A DNA stretch of 64,000 bases from Belnapia sp. F-4-1 (GTDB lineage: Bacteria > Pseudomonadota > Alphaproteobacteria > Acetobacterales > Acetobacteraceae): assembly GCF_000802185.1 (NCBI RefSeq), contig NZ_KN676113.1, positions 4,111,430 to 4,175,429 of the forward strand, written 5' to 3'. The notes beneath the pieces are model-generated. The model made no database searches, had not been told where the DNA came from, and saw nothing but the letters and a program-made list of their open reading frames with translations. Made by a program: the position numbers and the translations under genes. Of this stretch, positions 9,570 to 16,638 are shown one piece after another (the first letter of the stretch is position 1; each line of letters opens with the position of its first letter).

Positions 9570-9860
9570 GTGGCAGTATAGCCCCGCCCTCGCAGGTGCG
9601 ACAGGGTAGCGGGAGCAGGTGACCCAGACTTCACACATTATCCCGAGACTTTCTCGACGCCTCGGCGTCATGGCGCAGCGTGCGGCGCACCCCAGATGGA
9701 AGATGCACCCTCAGCATGGCCGGCAGCAGGCATCCCACAGGTTCGGCAAAGTGGCACCGCCTGGGGCATCCCGTAGGAGGTTGCGCCATCCCTCATGATG
9801 CCAGCACGGCCCCTTTATCCGGTCGTCCGCGCTTTGCCCCGGCTTTCCGAACCTCTGGTT

Positions 9861-10361
9861 CTAGGCGCCAACCGCGGCAGCGGCATCCACGGTCCCGCCC
9901 GTTTCCCCGTTTGCCACAACGCGCGCGAGCGGGACCTCGATCTCGACCACGAGTCGCGAGGATCCCCAGTGCAACGCCACCGACCCGCCAAGCTGACCCC
10001 GGACGGGGACCTTGATCACTCGTGTGCCGAAGCCGCGCCGCGCCGGGATGCTCTGGATCGGCGGCCCTCCGTTCTCCATCCAGTGCAGGTGCAGAAGCCC
10101 GTCCTCGCCTGCCCGGCGGCCTATGTGCCAGCGCACCTCGACAAGACCGCCGGGTGTGGAGAGCGCGCAGGGCTTGGCGGAATTGGTGGCAAGCTCGTGC
10201 AGCACCATAGCGAGCGGCTGCACGGCGGTTGGCGCCAGCGCCACGGGTGGTCCGTCGAGCAAGACGGCCGTCACCTGCCAGGGGTCGGCAGACGCGTAGG
10301 GCGTCAACTCCCGCTCGGTGACCGCGCTCAGGTCGGCACCACGGCACGTTGCCGCTGTCAA
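9861..10361 (-). pseudogene. HWE-family histidine kinase, C-terminal remnant
   Basis: Only the ATP-binding half of an HWE kinase remains: HELATNSAKPCALS (where relatives have a Tyr-Gly pair before ALS), the HWE hallmark LHWMENGGPP, then RRGFGTRVIKVPVRGQLGG and a typical C-terminus. The H-box, sensor domain and a plausible start are missing. The 5' limit is fused against a small membrane-protein gene on the opposite strand, so it was probably truncated by a rearrangement. The Tyr-Gly to Pro-Cys change near the N-box also suggests loss of constraint. Confidence 0.75.
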
Positions 10362-10606
10362 ACGGCATACCGTCCACGAATAGGTCGCGGTACCCTCCGC
10401 AAAGGGCGGTACGCCTGCTTGTAGCTGTCTTGCTTATCCTGGGTGGTATCCTCTCCATCCTTCCAGTCCTCAGACTATGGATGTTGCCGCTCGGGTTAGC
10501 GCTCATGAGCGACGACATCCCGCGGCTCAAGGACTGGTTTGAGCGCGCCGCGCGATGGCTTGGGCGCGTGTGGTGCCGAGTTCGTGGCCGACCCGCTGAG
10601 CGGTAG
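10349..10606 (+). CDS. Small membrane protein
   Basis: An 85-residue protein with one or two hydrophobic segments in RLLVAVLLILGGILSILPVLRLWMLPLGLALM, followed by an amphipathic basic tail (DDIPRLKDWFERAARWLGRV). This matches a common alphaproteobacterial small inner-membrane family of unknown function with the pattern FLPVLGxWMLPLGLLLLxxDxP. The N-terminal 18 residues are unlike the family and overlap the kinase remnant. The true start may therefore have been lost or lie further in, near 10400. Confidence 0.6.
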   Translation: MPLSNGIPSTNRSRYPPQRAVRLLVAVLLILGGILSILPVLRLWMLPLGLALMSDDIPRLKDWFERAARWLGRVWCRVRGRPAER

Positions 10607-10659
10607 TGCCATCCGATAAGCGCCTCAGAGGCATCCGCCTGAGCCCGCCTAAAACTCCC

Positions 10660-11718
10660 CTAAGCTGCAACCTCCTCACCATCATCCTCATCAATCACCG
10701 CCTCGTTCAGGTCATCATCCTGAGGTCCGCGCTGACGCCGGATTGCGCCATAAAGCCGCGCCAGGGCGGTCTGCGGGTCGGTGGACAGTACCTTCACCCC
10801 GTTTGCGGCAAGGCCCCTCAGGAGTGCCGCTTGGGCGCCCTCTGGCGGCGCCTCATTCTTCGGCCCGGCGCACTGTTCGAGCACCCACAATCCGCCGCCG
10901 ACCCGGTGCAGCGCTACCAAGAGACGCGGTTCATCGGCGACGAGGTAAACGCCCGATCCGTCGATGAGCCGCAGATGGTGCTCGGCGGCTCCCCAGTGGT
11001 GCAGCGCGAGACAGTTTTGGAATTCCCTGCCGAGACGCTGGAGTTCATCAGTGCTGGTGATCTGCCGGTACGGCGCCGGCACTTCGAACCCGGGATCGGG
11101 TGCTGGGATTCGCCCAAGTGCTCTCGTCAGCCGCCTCACCAGAGCCGGCAACCCAGCCCTCGGCGGAAGGCGAAGATCGTTCTCTCCAACTGCCCCATAC
11201 GCCCGCAGGAATGCCACCAAGCTGTTGGCGAACTCCGCATGGTACCGGTCACGCAACGCGGCAAATATCGCTGCCACCTCCGGGTCCATAGCGGAAAGCG
11301 CCTCGCAGTAGGTGAGGCAGGCATCGTCGATCGTCTTGGCTTCGAGCATGACATCGGCGAACGGGCTGGCGGCGACGTTGCCAACCCTTCTGTAAAACTC
11401 CCGGCCGCGAACACGATCGCCCGCACGGTCGAGTGCGCGATAGAGGCGCGACGGACACCCCGGCAACGCAGCGGCGAGGAGATCGCGCGGGGCGCTGTCA
11501 TTGATCAGACCAGCAACCTCGGCATCGGCTCGGCACGCGTCAGGTGCAAAATGGAGGAACGTCCCGATCGAATGCACGGCCTCGCGGGGCGCCACGATCA
11601 GCCGAGCGATAAGGATCGGCTTTACCCGGATCAGGGCAGCCATTCGGCCTGCATGCTCGCCGAAAGCAAGCAAGAGAGGAGCGCGTTCACGCGGAGGCTG
11701 GTCGCTTTCGTTGCTCAT
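10660..11718 (-). CDS. Hypothetical protein, PcfJ-reminiscent C-terminal half
   Basis: 352 residues, soluble, ending in a very acidic tail (DDDLNEAVIDEDDGEEVAA). The first 190 residues are helical and unrecognised. Residues about 215-320 (LGREFQNCLALHHWG, SGVYLVADEPRLLVALHRVGG, VLEQCAGPKNEAPP) recall PcfJ-like proteins of mobile elements, where a conserved Cys/His patch precedes a small beta domain. That similarity is a weak visual impression. No ribosome binding site stands out at the ATG. The location in an accessory region is compatible with a mobile-element origin. Function unknown. Confidence 0.6.
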   Translation of the reverse strand: MSNESDQPPRERAPLLLAFGEHAGRMAALIRVKPILIARLIVAPREAVHSIGTFLHFAPDACRADAEVAGLINDSAPRDLLAAALPGCPSRLYRALDRAGDRVRGREFYRRVGNVAASPFADVMLEAKTIDDACLTYCEALSAMDPEVAAIFAALRDRYHAEFANSLVAFLRAYGAVGENDLRLPPRAGLPALVRRLTRALGRIPAPDPGFEVPAPYRQITSTDELQRLGREFQNCLALHHWGAAEHHLRLIDGSGVYLVADEPRLLVALHRVGGGLWVLEQCAGPKNEAPPEGAQAALLRGLAANGVKVLSTDPQTALARLYGAIRRQRGPQDDDLNEAVIDEDDGEEVAA

Positions 11719-12313
11719 ACGTCTGGCGTAGCCGAAAACTGAAATCTGGCAATGAAATCGGGGTCACGCTCTAGCGATCCTGTTGCGGCTATTCGGGACG
11801 GCCGCCGTCGCTGCGCGTCTGACCATCCTGCCCGCGGTAGATGAGACCCGTCGAGGCGAGGGAAGGCAGCGCCTTGGTCGCCGCATAGATTACCGAACCG
11901 GCTGGCCGGGCCGTGCCGATCCAGTAAGCTGAGATAGGTTCGCTAGCGCCGCCCGAAGGCTGCGATCTTGATGGCGGCGGTGTTGTGCGGGACGGCGCCT
12001 GCTCGGCAAGCTGTTTTTGGGGTTGGCGCATGCACCGGGCATGTGGCCGCTGTTCAAGGTGGCGGTCCGGAGCAGGACTAAACGGGCCGCTCCGATCATT
12101 GACTTTACCGAGCACATGGTCGCAGGGGTCTGGCTGGCCAACACCTCTGAAACGCGCCGATGAACGGCATTACCGGAGGGGCGATCCCCAGATTTGCCGG
12201 GCCGTGATGACCGATGCCAGCAAGGCCTAACCAGCGGCCATGGTGGCCGGGCGCGGCAGTCGCCCTCGCGTCAGCGTCGCAGCTTCCATGAGCACGGCGC
12301 CAACATCGCGTCC
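11719..12313. other. Gene-poor spacer with possible gene debris
   Basis: No intact gene. On the minus strand about 11846-11932 reads PAGSVIYAATKALPSLA, resembling the YxxxK stretch of short-chain dehydrogenases. On the plus strand about 12010-12164 reads LGKLFLGLAHAPGMWPLF and ends at a stop after about 50 codons. Both are too short to assign; they may be remnants of an enzyme gene once paired with the MarR regulator. Confidence 0.3.
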
Positions 12314-12775
12314 TCATCGTGCATTGCGGAGAGCCTTCGCATTGTCTGCTATGATCGCGCGCAGCACCTCCTTAGCATCTTCTATTCGCGGATAGCGGGG
12401 CAGTAGCGCTGCTTCGTGCCGCTTTGCCGCATCGACCAACTTGGCCGCCACAGCGCCTCCCTTGGTGGTCAGCGCGACCCGGACAAGACGCCGATCGCGC
12501 TCGTCGGACCTACGGCAGACAAGTCCTTGCTGCTCCATACGGTCTACTAGCTTGGTAGCGGTAGGTTGCCGAAGTGCGCACCGGTTTGCCAACTCAGTCA
12601 CCGTTGTAGCTTCGGCCTCGGACAGGACGGCCAAGGCCCACCAGACCGGGCGTTGCACCCGCAGTTGGCGTAACTCCGCCTCGAACTCCGCATCGGCGGC
12701 TTGGGCGGCTCGGGTCAGTAGATGTGGCAGGTAGTCATCAGCGAAGCTTTCGCCTGATCCTGGCAGCCCTTCCAT
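12314..12775 (-). CDS. MarR-family transcriptional regulator
   Basis: 153 residues with a winged helix-turn-helix: TVTELANRCALRQPTATKLVDRMEQ (recognition helix region, about 58-82), then the wing GLVCRRSDERDRRLVRVALT with the conserved D-R-R basic beta-hairpin. N- and C-terminal helices for dimerisation are present, and the length is normal. MarR proteins repress neighbouring genes and release DNA on binding small phenolic or other ligands. The likely target on either side has decayed, so this may be an orphan. The region just upstream (12776-12840) is AT-richer and could hold its operator; no clear palindrome was identified. Confidence 0.85.
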   Translation of the reverse strand: MEGLPGSGESFADDYLPHLLTRAAQAADAEFEAELRQLRVQRPVWWALAVLSEAEATTVTELANRCALRQPTATKLVDRMEQQGLVCRRSDERDRRLVRVALTTKGGAVAAKLVDAAKRHEAALLPRYPRIEDAKEVLRAIIADNAKALRNAR

Positions 12776-13305
12776 TCATCGATACCTTACCGGAATGATG
12801 CTAAATCATCATTGTTCGCTCGGATCGTCTATGCACGAGCATGGGATGTCGCGTCCGCTTGTTGCCATGCTGTCCGGCACAGACGATTGTCGCAGCATTC
12901 ATGTTCCCGAATGAGAAGCACGCGAAGCTGCCATCCAGAGCAGTCCGCCGGAATGCCGGCTTCAGAGTCGTCGTTGATCCACTGGTCCGCCCGTTCACCG
13001 CGGCCAGTTAGAGGCCATCCACGACCCGGGGCGGTCATAGGATAGATGGCGGTTTCCCAACGACCAAGCTGCCGACTGTCCCGCCATCCATGCGCCGCCC
13101 GGTTCGGGGTCTCGACGGTCCTGCCCGGATGGTCAGCCGCCAGGGGTGGCCCGCGCCGATCGGGTATGCCTGGGTTGATGCTCAAGGCCATGCTGGGGAC
13201 GATGCCGGGGCCATCACTTTGATTGCCATTGGCCTGGGCCGGACAACAAAGCAGCTAAATACAGGTCTCGACAACTATGCCGAGAGCCACCCAGGAGGAT
13301 TTCCC
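12776..13305. other. Intergenic region upstream of the MarR gene
   Basis: A 56-codon plus-strand frame (12841-13011) reads plausibly as protein but has no strong ribosome binding site or recognisable family, so I do not call it. The rest shows only overlapping shadow frames. Confidence 0.35.
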
Positions 13306-13530
13306 GTGCGCTACCGCGAGATCGTACAACGCCCAGCCACTATCGCCAGCCACCCATTCGTCGCCGATGTCATCCTCGATCAGGCTGACTTTGCAAAGTT
13401 TGAGCAGGCCATGGAGAACCGGCAAGATGTCCGACTTCTGGCGAGGATCGATCGAGATGACCGTTACCTCGTCCATCTCGGATGTTCATCGGCAGCGGTG
13501 AGGCGGACTATTCAGACCGCCCTCGGCTGA
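13306..13530 (+). CDS. Small hypothetical protein
   Basis: A 74-residue protein starting at GTG 13306, chosen because a perfect AGGAGG lies seven bases upstream. Composition is balanced and protein-like (VRYREIVQRPATIASHPF, ILDQADFAKFEQAMENRQ, LLARIDRDDRYLVHLG). No membrane segment or known motif. It is convergent with dodecin, with only four bases between stop codons. I do not recognise the family. Confidence 0.6.
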   Translation: MRYREIVQRPATIASHPFVADVILDQADFAKFEQAMENRQDVRLLARIDRDDRYLVHLGCSSAAVRRTIQTALG

Positions 13531-13534
13531 TGGG

Positions 13535-13747
13535 CTAACCGTCGTCAAGCGTGAAGCCGATCTTGAGCGTCACTTGGTAGTGCCCGACTTTTCCGTCCTT
13601 CACCTCGCCGCGGACTTGGACTACCTCGAACCACTTGACGTTGCGGACGGTGGTGGTGACCCGCGCAATTGCATTCTGGATGGCGTCGGAGACGCTGGTA
13701 CCGGAGGTACCGACAAGCTCCACTAGCTTGTAGACGTGCTCAGTCAT
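13535..13747 (-). CDS. Dodecin (flavin-storage protein)
   Basis: A 70-residue dodecin. It has the standard opening MTEHVYKLVELVGTS, the helix SDAIQNAIARVTTTVRN and the beta-strand KWFEVVQVRGEV, whose Trp stacks on flavin in characterised members. It ends with VGHYQVTLKIGFTLDD. Dodecins form hollow dodecamers that bind flavins or CoA and buffer free flavin in the cytoplasm. The frame is open 72 codons further upstream, but the ATG at 13747 is preceded by GGGAG and matches the family N-terminus. Confidence 0.93.
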   Translation of the reverse strand: MTEHVYKLVELVGTSGTSVSDAIQNAIARVTTTVRNVKWFEVVQVRGEVKDGKVGHYQVTLKIGFTLDDG

Positions 13748-14590
13748 GACGGAGTTCTCCCGCGATCCGCGTCGGTCAACCCAGGGGGCGCCCACCGATC
13801 CTGCGCCGTCTAGGCAGCGCGGCACAAGCGGCACCTTTACTGTTGGCTGCTCGTGATCCCCACCGTGATCGTCTTGGAGACGACTAACCAAGCCTAGCGC
13901 AATGCTGTCCACGAGGCGCTGTGCGCCGGGGAAGGAGGATGGCTCGTACCTTACGCAGTTCATGCAAGCCTGCTGATCTAGATGGTACCTTCATTGTCGA
14001 TCTGCGGACCGGATACTCATTCTACCAGATGGTCCGCGCTGCGTGGGCTGCGCCATTCGCGCTCCGCACTGCGGCAGAGCATGACACCCGCGCCTTCCAT
14101 GAGCGGCCCGAAGCCCTGATGCGGCAGATCACCCATATGAACGACAGCGAGCACCATGCCTTCCGATCGGCGTCCTACAGGCCATCCGCGCAAAGCTCGC
14201 AAAGGTCCGCGATGGAGGGGATGCCAGGGGGGGTTGCCGGCCTGAGCACCCATAGCAGGGCACAGTCGGATGCCATCTTCACCGCCGTGGATGATGACCC
14301 AGTAGCCCGTCCCGCCATCACGGAGCGGATGATCGGGAACATTCATCGACAAACCAGATCGCCCGGACGAACAGCGCCGCCATGGAGAACAGCCGCACCG
14401 CCCTCCGGCAGGCCGTGGATGCCGATGACCGGCGCGGTGATGGCCTAATGAGTTCGTTGGGGTAGATGCCCTCACCAGCAGCCCCGGCATTGCGACCGGG
14501 CTCAATTTGACCCGCAACGTTCCCAGGAGTTAGTTCCGGGCACTGGGTCAACGGATGACCGCGGCGGGTGATGCCCAGCGGAGCGGGGAA
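13748..14590. other. Gene-poor spacer left of the integrated element
   Basis: About 840 bases with only mutually overlapping, unrecognisable frames on both strands. No tRNA, repeat pair or insertion-sequence end was seen. The left attachment site of the neighbouring element could lie at the right part of this stretch or just beyond it, but I could not find a matching direct repeat by eye. Confidence 0.4.
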
Positions 14591-14788
14591 ATGCTCTGGC
14601 TGCTGGGTGGCCAGGATCAGGCTGCGGTTCAGGGCGCCATGGATGAGCTTGCCCAGCGGAGGAACTTGCTCCAGCGGGCCACTGCCATCTCCGCGCCGTC
14701 CCTCATCGGTGATCTGGCTGCTGGCCGGGTGGCGGGTGGATTGCTAATCGGGCCGGATGATCCGCGCCGGGGATTGTTGGGCCGGTGA
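14591..14788 (+). CDS. Short hypothetical ORF
   Basis: 65 residues from the ATG at 14591, which has a purine-rich GGAGCGGGGAA directly before it; the same frame is open 12 codons earlier. The sequence (MLWLLGGQDQAAVQGAMDEL, then GRVAGGLLIGPDDPRRG) is compositionally plausible but matches nothing I know. It could be a fragment of a larger gene cut at the element boundary. Confidence 0.3.
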   Translation: MLWLLGGQDQAAVQGAMDELAQRRNLLQRATAISAPSLIGDLAAGRVAGGLLIGPDDPRRGLLGR

Positions 14789-14794
14789 AGGGAA

Positions 14795-14815
14795 GGGGAG
14801 GGACCAGCCCTCCCC
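14795..14815 (-). terminator. Hairpin downstream of the small-gene operon
   Basis: A perfect 8-bp stem GGGGAGGG/CCCTCCCC with a 5-nt loop, 36 bases beyond the last stop of the minus-strand operon. There is no real T-tract, so termination may be weak or Rho-assisted. It may also mark the left edge of the element. Confidence 0.45.
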
Positions 14816-14850
14816 ATCCTGCTAGGCCGCGATCTGGCCGGGCTGACTGC

Positions 14851-15066
14851 CTACACCCTGTAGCGGGGCTTCACGTAGGGCTGGCCGCAGGCGCACTGGC
14901 CCGCCACGAAGCCCTGTTGAGGCATCGGGTTACGGTGGCGCTGGTACACCAAATCAGGGTTGTTGTATCGCTGGACCCTCTGGCAGTGCATGCGGCAGAA
15001 CGGGCCTTGGCCCTTGGCCATGGAGTACGCAGGCTTGGCGCACTCCGGATGTGTACAGGTGCTCAT
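14851..15066 (-). CDS. Small zinc-finger-like protein
   Basis: 71 residues from ATG 15066. Cys/His pairs are spaced like a zinc ribbon: CTHPEC, then FCRMHC, then CAC. The first half resembles the N-terminal zinc-binding element seen in phage HNH-type proteins (CxxxxC, then GxCxxHxxR), but no HNH catalytic motif follows. It is the last gene of the element's minus-strand operon, separated from the preceding gene by about 60 bases. A DNA- or RNA-binding accessory role is plausible but unproven. Confidence 0.6.
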   Translation of the reverse strand: MSTCTHPECAKPAYSMAKGQGPFCRMHCQRVQRYNNPDLVYQRHRNPMPQQGFVAGQCACGQPYVKPRYRV

Positions 15067-15126
15067 AATGGATTGGCTCAAATGAAAGGGTGGAAGCGGG
15101 CAGCTAATACGCTGCCCGCCGGTAGG

Positions 15127-15351
15127 CTAGTGGCTAGAGGTGGACGAGGCAGCGGAGGGGAAGGTGTTCGGGTGGTGGACGATCACGTCCCCATGGGCTT
15201 CCACCACCCACGCCACCCTTGCGCCGGACAGCGCCTCCGCCTCGCGGGCGGCAGCGGCGGCATCCTTGGCGTCATAGGAGACAGTCACGCCAGTGGTGCC
15301 ATCATCGCGCTGAACGATGATGACGAAGGCCCTGTCCCTGTGCGCGGTCAT
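15127..15351 (-). CDS. Small hypothetical protein of the element operon
   Basis: 74 residues, a compact alpha/beta pattern: beta strand AFVIIVQRDD, Thr/Val strand TGVTVSYD, Ala-rich helix AKDAAAAAREAEALSG, strand RVAWVVEAHGDVIVHH. No known motif. Its ATG overlaps the TGA of the upstream gene as ATGA, indicating translational coupling. This overlap is with the shifted reading frame of that gene, not with the frame from its start codon. Confidence 0.6.
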   Translation of the reverse strand: MTAHRDRAFVIIVQRDDGTTGVTVSYDAKDAAAAAREAEALSGARVAWVVEAHGDVIVHHPNTFPSAASSTSSH

Positions 15352-15658
15352 ACCTTGTCCTCCGGACCTTCCAGGCGGTGCTTCGCCACCACACGCGCCG
15401 CCAGGATCAGGCTGCGGAACTCCGGATCATCCCGGAAGGCGTCCAGAAGATCGGCGCCGCCTTCCTCGTTAAGCTCAAGCGCTGCTTCCTCCAGCCGCAG
15501 GGCAGCCTGCTGCGCCGATAGTAGTGGGTGGCGAACTCCTCCAGGGCCGCAGCGTAAGCCTTGGAGGGGCGGAAGGTGGCGTACTCCCCCTTCAGCAGCG
15601 CCAAGCCGCGATCCTTGCGGCTACGGGGAAGGGGCATGGGGACGATCTCCGCCATCAC
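15348..15658 (-). CDS. Small hypothetical protein read through a -1 frameshift
   Basis: The frame opens at ATG 15658 (MMAEIVPMPLPRSRK) and reads well to about codon 45 (ALEEFATHY). After that the same frame becomes Arg/Ser/Pro-rich. The -1 frame instead gives a clean helical continuation from about 15524 (LLSAQQAALRLEEAALELNE, then LLDAFRDDPEFRSLILAARV) and stops at 15348-15350, exactly overlapping the next gene's ATG. The natural product is probably about 103 residues. The shift lies at CAC-TAC-TAT. It may be a one-base deletion, a sequencing error, or programmed frameshifting; there is no obvious heptameric slippery site. The family is unknown. Confidence 0.55.
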
Positions 15659-15921
15659 TTCGCACCCCGCTGGCTGATGGCCTTGCGAACATCGTCCACA
15701 ACGCAGAACTTCGTGTTGTCCGTGCCCTCAATCAAATAGAGGGCGCGGCCGTTAAGGCCAGGACCGCTTTCGCCCGCATCATCACGCTGGCCGTTCTCCG
15801 CCATGTGGATGACGGCCTCCACATCGGTGGGGCCGGAGATGATGCTGATGTCCACGCCCTTCGCGCCACGATCCATGACAACGAAGAACACCGGGTGGGC
15901 CGCCGCCTGCTGGATCGTCAT
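15655..15921 (-). CDS. Small hypothetical protein of the element operon
   Basis: 88 residues from ATG 15921 (MTIQQAAAHPVFFVVMDRGA), chosen because it overlaps the preceding stop in an ATGA-type junction; the frame is open further upstream but reads poorly there. It looks like a small alpha/beta protein (VDISIISGPTDVEAVIHMAE, ALYLIEGTDNTKFCVVDDV). No family recognised. It ends with the same 4-base overlap to the next gene, so four genes here are translationally chained. Confidence 0.6.
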   Translation of the reverse strand: MTIQQAAAHPVFFVVMDRGAKGVDISIISGPTDVEAVIHMAENGQRDDAGESGPGLNGRALYLIEGTDNTKFCVVDDVRKAISQRGAK

Positions 15922-16181
15922 GCGATCTTCCCCGCAACGCGATCCGCGATGGCCTTGATCCGCTCGCTGGTGAGCGTGGGAGTTGTCTCTGCCCGCCAGT
16001 ATTGGGTGATCCATTCCCGGTCGTGCTCGTACAGCCAGGATTCGATCCGGAGGAAGGCATCGTAGGCAATCTTGGTGCCGTTATCATCCCGGCGCTGGCG
16101 GGCGTAGGCGTATTCCTGCCATGCATCCAACAGCGCGAACCGCTGCGCCTGGATGGTGGCGATGGTGGGGGGATCAGACAT
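15918..16181 (-). CDS. Small helical hypothetical protein, first gene of the element operon
   Basis: 87 residues, almost wholly helical (TIQAQRFALLDAWQEYAYAR, AFLRIESWLYEHDREWI, SERIKAIADRVAGKIA). It is the promoter-proximal gene of the five-gene minus-strand operon that starts just left of the iteron block. Its transcription therefore runs away from the replication genes. No family recognised; the position suggests an element-encoded regulatory or host-takeover peptide, which is inference. Confidence 0.6.
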   Translation of the reverse strand: MSDPPTIATIQAQRFALLDAWQEYAYARQRRDDNGTKIAYDAFLRIESWLYEHDREWITQYWRAETTPTLTSERIKAIADRVAGKIA

Positions 16182-16373
16182 GTATTGGGATGCCCTACTA
16201 GGCTGTTGAAGTGCTGTAGGCCCGCCTTACGGGGGAGGCGGTACAAGGAATGTACCTCATAAGTGCCTGATCTGGAAGTAATTTCTGCGCTTGATCTTAT
16301 CGGTCACCAGTGATCCACACTAATCGCGTGGCCGGAACACTACAGGCCAGCGGGTAATACTGGCGGTGTGGTC

Positions 16374-16595
16374 TAATACGGAAGATACGGAAATACCGAA
16401 TACGGAAGAGAATTATTCGTATACGAGTTTTTTTCATGGGGTGATGAAAAAAAACGAACAGGGAGGTGAAATCCCTATAAGAAGTTGATTCTTCCGTATT
16501 TTCCGTATTTCCGTATTAGGCAACGAAAGATGTGAGATATACCAAGGGCTTTGCCCTTGGACCCCTAATACGGAAGCAAATACGGAAATACGGAA
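16374..16595. repeat. Iteron array, AT-rich inverted repeat and hairpin: candidate replication origin
   Basis: Exact TACGGAA iterons start at 16377, 16386 and 16401, with a TACCGAA variant at 16394. Three inverted copies (TTCCGTA) start at 16492, 16501 and 16509, and three direct copies at 16569, 16581 and 16589. Many are flanked to form TAATACGGAA. Between the first and second groups is an AT-rich inverted repeat (16425-16456) with T7 and A8 arms. Between the second and third is a perfect 8-bp hairpin CCAAGGGC-TTT-GCCCTTGG (16542-16560). This layout is typical of iteron-controlled origins. It lies directly after the helicase gene and upstream of the small-gene operon. Direct observation; origin function is inference. 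Confidence 0.7.
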
Positions 16596-16614
16596 GGAGG
16601 GCCTGACGGCCTCC
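16596..16614 (-). terminator. Hairpin after the helicase gene
   Basis: GGAGGGCC/GGCCTCC with a TGAC loop and a one-base bulge, 25 bases past the helicase stop on the minus strand. The minus-strand sequence beyond it is pyrimidine-rich iteron DNA. Possible terminator separating helicase transcription from the origin block. Confidence 0.4.
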
Positions 16615-16638
16615 CCCGCTTGTTCCTGGCGCCAGATG

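Noticed and set aside
11846-11932. Possible short-chain dehydrogenase remnant
   Set aside because: Only a YAATKA-like stretch is recognisable; too short and no cofactor motif, so listed only as a hint in the spacer.
12841-13011. 56-codon plus-strand frame
   Set aside because: Plausible composition but no strong ribosome binding site, no family and overlaps other weak frames.
15407-15540. Tail of the start frame in the frameshifted operon gene
   Set aside because: Arg/Ser/Pro-rich out-of-frame sequence; the -1 frame is coding and couples to the next gene.
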